Source: Annona cherimola (taxonomy: Eukaryota; Streptophyta; Magnoliopsida; Magnoliales; Annonaceae). From it: DNA of 64,000 nt. The notes beneath the pieces are model-generated. The model made no database searches. It was not told the DNA's origin and was given only the letters and a program-made list of their open reading frames with translations. Positions 59,938 through 64,000 of the stretch are shown here, piece after piece. Position 1 is the first letter of the stretch. Each line of letters begins with the position of its first letter. The DNA is taken from assembly GCA_030490835.1 (NCBI GenBank), contig CM059971.1, forward strand, positions 21,011,817 through 21,075,816, written 5' to 3'. The translations under genes and the position numbers were made by a program.

Positions 59938-61775
59938 TTGTCTATATACTGGGGATTCCACATTCATAATCATATTTATGCTTTAATGCACTATTGCATA
60001 TTTTGCAGTAACCGCATAAGAAATAAAGGGATACATAGCACCAGAATTAAACAATAACTTTTTTTGTATAGTCTTTTGATTGATGCCTAGCATCTCCACA
60101 TTTATAGCATGTGATCTCCCTTATGTACTCCTTGAATGAATGACCAATTTTCCCACCATTCAGGCACTTCCCCACTATTTTCCAACATTCTCCTGCATGA
60201 TTTTTACCATAAGTAGACATGAGAGAATTGACGAGTTCCTTTCCACCTTTCTTTCATCATATTGTGTCTTGCTCTTCTTATGTAATTTTGTCTCGCTATC
60301 TGATGTAGAGTTGTGATGTCATTGTCCTAAGCGAAAATCTTGAATTGCTTTATCTTCCATCTCTACTATTTTTGCTTGATCACAATATTAGAATACTAAT
60401 GACAATGATAATTGGCTAGTTGCTATCAAATAAAATAGTGTAACCCCATTTTGAACTTGTGATTTTGATGGCAGGGTTTATCAGCACCCATGGAGCAAAA
60501 CTACATAAGGCAATGAATTTTGCTGCATGCTCAGCCACTGACGATTTTTCTAGATATAATTACTCAAACTCTAGTAACTTTTGTTGCCTAACTAACCTTG
60601 AATAGTATGCCTCATTGAAATGCAAGAGAAAATCCTTCCCATTCATTTGTTTCCAAGTATGGATGCTTAATTTCACTACATTTCATCCACTTAGCTACAT
60701 TGCCCTTCAACATATGAGTGGCAAAAACAGACCTTTTGCTATTCACTGAATTGAAGCAATTCAAAGATTTTCTCTAATTCTTCTATCTGCTCTTCAGCAC
60801 TATTAGGGTCAAGATTTCCTCGATAGAGTGGGAGTCGCATGTCTAAAAAATCATTTATAACTTTTCTATGGGCATTAGCTTGCCTAACATCCCTTGGCAC
60901 ATTCCCACTAGTTAGAGGGTTTTCTAGAACCTATTGGGCTACCATTCGCTAAATAATTTGCAATAAACTCAGTACTGTACTCATCACTTAAACATTGAGG
61001 TCTCTAGCCCCTTATGTCTGTCCTACATTTGATGTCTCAGAAGCTTTTACTTTCAAGGTTGTTATTCTCTCTAAAGCTTCATTATATTAGCCATTTGCAT
61101 GTGTGCTAAAGAAGAATTCTCGCTGACCAATTCGCCTCTCATCAACTTATGGGTCCTGTTTCTTTTTATTGAGATAGTGGTTCATTCACCTCTATTTGCT
61201 TTCCCTTGTTCTCCCCTAAAGCTTTATTATATTGGCCATTTGTATGAATTTAATTTACAACATAACTGATATAACAACACTTAAGTTTCTAAGAGATATT
61301 TTTCATATTTGCATAACTTCTCAATAATTTCTTATTCATATGATGGGCTAAAAGAGAATACTATCTAGAATATCAAATAATTATAATATTCTTAGAAAAT
61401 AAAAACTTTAAGCTAATCGGCTAAGTTTACATCATCAACACTAGAAGAGTTGTAAAGCTTAGGACTACTAAGTTTCATTTTTATTAGTTTATGCTTGAGT
61501 TTTAGGAGTTCAACCTCATAATCATCACTAGTGATTTGAATCTTAGGTTCATTCTTTTTATTGCTTTCCTAATTTTCTTGTGAATCTTCTCTTGAATTTT
61601 CTTCAAAATCTGTTATAGAACTTCTTCATATTCTTTATCAAAATATTCTATCGTTCCTTCTCCACATGCTTCCCTTGGTTCATCTGAAATACTCACATTC
61701 TCTGATAAGCATTTTTTCTTGCTTTTACTTCAGCCTAGTCACACGTCCAACTTCATACTTACGTTTGGAAGACAT
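59938..61775 (-). pseudogene. Gypsy gag and protease start, decayed
   Basis: Minus strand from ATG at 61775 (M-S-S-K-R-K-Y-E-V-G), soon hit by a stop. The central gag is legible at about 60480-60680 (W-K-Q-M-N-G-K-D-F-L, F-N-E-A-Y-Y, A-E-H-A-A-K-F). A zinc knuckle C-Y-K-C-G-D-A-R-H near 60100 lacks its last cysteine. The protease motif reads N-S-G-A instead of D-S-G-A near 60040. Numerous stops. Confidence 0.65.
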
Positions 61776-61897
61776 CGTAGCTCCTATATTTTGAAAACAC
61801 TTACCATTTATAATTATTTAGGGTAACTTATCTTACTTTAGTTTTGCACTTATCAAGTCTAATATCATGGTTTTCTCTTGGAATGTATTTGAGCCTT

Positions 61898-61909
61898 ACT
61901 CTGATACCA
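61898..61909 (-). promoter_or_regulatory. Primer binding site of the Gypsy element
   Basis: Minus strand TGGTATCAGAGT, complementary to initiator Met-tRNA, two bases from the LTR edge at 61912. Confidence 0.85.
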
Positions 61910-61911
61910 AC

Positions 61912-64000
61912 TATAACAATCCACCCTTGAGGTACTACAAAGAAGATCTACTAAGTTAAAACTGAGAATACCATAACAAATAAAATCTCTCAAGATGAAA
62001 ATATATATTAAGATATAAATTCGTATAAATTTAACTAGCAAATCTCAAGTCTACTCATCATAGAGACATTATGTTTATTTGGTATCCATCATTAATACAA
62101 ATAAGTATGATAAGATAATTTCAATAAAATCTAGTTTCACCTTTTTTCACATTCATGGGGGCTTTAGTTTAGTATTGTAATCTTGTGCTTTCATTGAACA
62201 AAACTATGTGAGTGGAAAGCTTGGTAAGTAAATATATATTTTCTAAAATTCATATTCGCCATCATTTTTGTTGGTCCCGAGTTGATGGCAATCATCCAAG
62301 AGGGGAGAGGTGAATTGGGTAATTAAAAGATTTAAAACTTGAATTATTAACTTTACCCCGGTTTAGTTCAATCACCTTTAATAAAAAAAATAGAAAGCAA
62401 TAAGATAATGGAAGTGAAAATGAAAGACAGTAGACAAGATTTATAGTGGTTCGGGCAACCTTCCAAGCTCACACTCCTTTGTGACTTGGGTTCTACTATG
62501 TATTCCACGAATACAACAAGAGTCAACACTCTCTTCTAGATTCTAGCTCTAGGGGGCATATACAATCAGAGCCTCTGCTCTCTTCTAGATTCTAACTCTA
62601 GGGAGTGTATACAACAAATAGCACAAGTAGGTAATGAGTTCCACTCCAATCACACCGCTACTTGCTATAGCTTGGTTTGAAACACTAAAATCAAACCAAG
62701 CACCAAAAACCAAATAATAAGATGAAAATAGAAGAAATCTACACTTTATAGATTTGTGTAGCAAGTTCCAGCTCGAGGAAGAATATGTAGAAGCAACGAA
62801 TAGTAGTGCGTTGAAGCAAACAGCAACTTTGAAGCTTGTTCTTCCTTTGAAAGTGTATAGATCGCTCAAATTGTAGAGAAAAGTAGATTCAAACACTCAG
62901 TATCAGTTCTTTTCTCTTTTTCAGCCTTAACTTGTGTGTAATCACGTTTGCTTGAGTGTCTATATATATATATAAGAGGGAGAATTTTGAACGTTAGAGA
63001 AGTGGTTTGCGGGTAATAAATATGCTAACGTTCAAAAATTTGAACGTTACGCCTCCAAGTCGCAGGTGGAGTTGACTTCGTGTGTGACTTCACCCAAGTC
63101 GCATGCTAGAGTCGACTTCGTATGCGACTTCAGATGCTCTTCAGTTTCCAAGTCTGTCTTCTAGGTTGACTTGGTCTGAGACTTGGCTTCAAGTCGATCT
63201 TGAAGTCGACTTCGGGTGCGACTTGGCTACTTTCTTTTGCCAAGTCAGTTTGATCTTTGTTGAAGTGTCTCTTGCTTGCTTAACTTCTTCTTCTTCTTTT
63301 GTCTTTCAATACTTGGAACTTATTTGTACAAAATTTCTTTAGCTTTAAGTCTAGAGAACTTGAAAAACTTGAATCTTGTATGAACAAATCCAACTTTGAT
63401 TTAGAATGGTTGAATCCATGTGTCTTGCTTGCTTTAAACTTGGATTAGTCTTCATATATTCAAGTTGAGAAATTTGAGTCGTCTTCATCTTCTATTTGAC
63501 TCAAGTCTATTTCGAAGTCGACTTGTTCTTAGACTTGAACTTGAAAATTTGCGCTACTAAGTTAAAGTTGATGCTGGAGTCGACTTTGCCTACGACTTCA
63601 CCTAAGTCGCATGTGAAGTCGACTTCGGTTACAACTTCAGAAGTTTTGCTACCCAATTTCAATGCTGGAAAGAAGTTGCTGCTTGAAGTTGATACTAGAG
63701 TCGACTTCATCTGCGACTTTGGTTGTTCTGCTCTCCAAAATCAACGCTAAAAGAAAAGTGTCTTTTAAAGTCGAAGATGGAGTCAACTTGAGAGATCGAC
63801 TTGGCCTAAGTCGATGTCCCAAGTTGATCTCTCAAGTCGACGTGAGTTGCGACTTGTCTTGTTCTGTTTCATTTGTATAACTTTGAACATTTGCACAAAA
63901 CTCATTAGTTGCTAATATTTACTCAAATTGAGTTGTTAATCATCAAAACACATGGTCTGGATATTTTTTCTATTGATTGTTTCCAACAATTTTGACTTTC
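61912..64000 (-). repeat. 5' LTR of the Gypsy element (truncated by window, split by solo LTR)
   Basis: Homologous to 47631-48010 (CACCCTTGAG, GAGAATACCATAA, TCTCAAGAT, CTACTCATCATAGA in order). Interrupted by the solo LTR 62269-63988 and resumes at 63994 with GACTTTC. The outer edge is beyond the window. Confidence 0.7.
62269..63988 (-). mobile_element. Sirevirus-type solo LTR with TSD ATTTT
   Basis: 1720 bp, TGTTGGTCCCGAG to TTTCCAACA, flanked by ATTTT at 62264-62268 and 63989-63993. The uninterrupted sequence is present in the sister LTR near 48005-48020 (AATTATTTTGATTTTC), so the empty site is visible in the same window. Contains AAGTCGACTT-type motifs in both halves (63060-63230 and 63510-63840). 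The short frames here are made of these repeats. Confidence 0.9.

Larger units (their letters stand above)
47631..64000 (-). mobile_element. Large decayed Gypsy element with nested insertions (continues past window)
   Basis: The 3' LTR (47631-55706, carrying two insertions) is on the left, then the polypurine tract, pol, protease, gag, priming site (61898-61909) and the 5' LTR (from 61912), all on the minus strand. The first 350 bases of both LTRs are clearly homologous. Gene order gag-PR-RT-IN is that of Gypsy. All frames are broken. It interrupts an older plus-strand Gypsy relic. Confidence 0.8.

Overview
This window looks like plant nuclear DNA, most likely from a dicot or other broad-leaved angiosperm; the species cannot be told. 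It is AT-rich and intron-bearing. It is crowded with LTR retrotransposons primed by initiator-Met tRNA, L1-type LINE relics, Tourist-like MITEs and fold-back elements. Nothing bacterial, organellar or rRNA-like was seen.

The only apparently intact host genes are two paralogous two-exon genes for secreted peptides of about 95 residues. One lies on the minus strand (coding exons 5767-5886 and 4835-5002). The other lies on the plus strand (34968-35069 and 36781-36960 plus stop). No single open frame spans either gene; they were found by comparing the two loci. Both have a signal peptide with an A-x-S/EEAI cleavage context, a phase-0 intron after S-T-[LI]-K, a conserved pro-region ending R-S-L-Q-R, and a proline/glycine-rich C-terminus ending F-S-[VI]-G-P-G-[KR]-P-P. 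They also share a TATA promoter and leader far upstream, and a probable 5' UTR intron ending about 10 nt before the ATG. I could not assign them to a named peptide family.

The genes belong to a local duplication array. Unit 1 (about 4230-8420) holds the intact minus-strand gene. Unit 2 (about 8420-12150) keeps only a relic of exon 2 (9449-9520) plus duplicated upstream DNA. Unit 3 (about 12150-31575) is a disrupted pseudogene whose promoter (31313-31575), damaged exon 1 (20094-20191) and flank (16258-17118) are separated by insertions. Unit 4 (about 33490-36963) is inverted and intact.

Layout: 1-2500 fold-back and MITE sequence with unclassified DNA; 4230-12215 gene units; 12640-14030 a higher-order CATCTAACA minisatellite; 14040-16260 AT-rich repeats and a GA microsatellite; 17150-19413 LINE relic plus Sirevirus-type LTR; 20330-24735 LTR relics with a nested LINE; 26321-31308 a complete, young, gag-only LTR element (5-bp TSD TGAGA, PBS, PPT, near-identical 1314-bp LTRs); 33490-36963 the plus-strand peptide gene; 40162-42006 and 43101-44250 solo LTRs; 46600-47630 a plus-strand Gypsy gag relic cut by a large minus-strand Gypsy element (47631 to beyond 64000). 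That Gypsy element has itself been invaded by a 5.6-kb solo LTR, a Tourist MITE and two Sirevirus-type solo LTRs.
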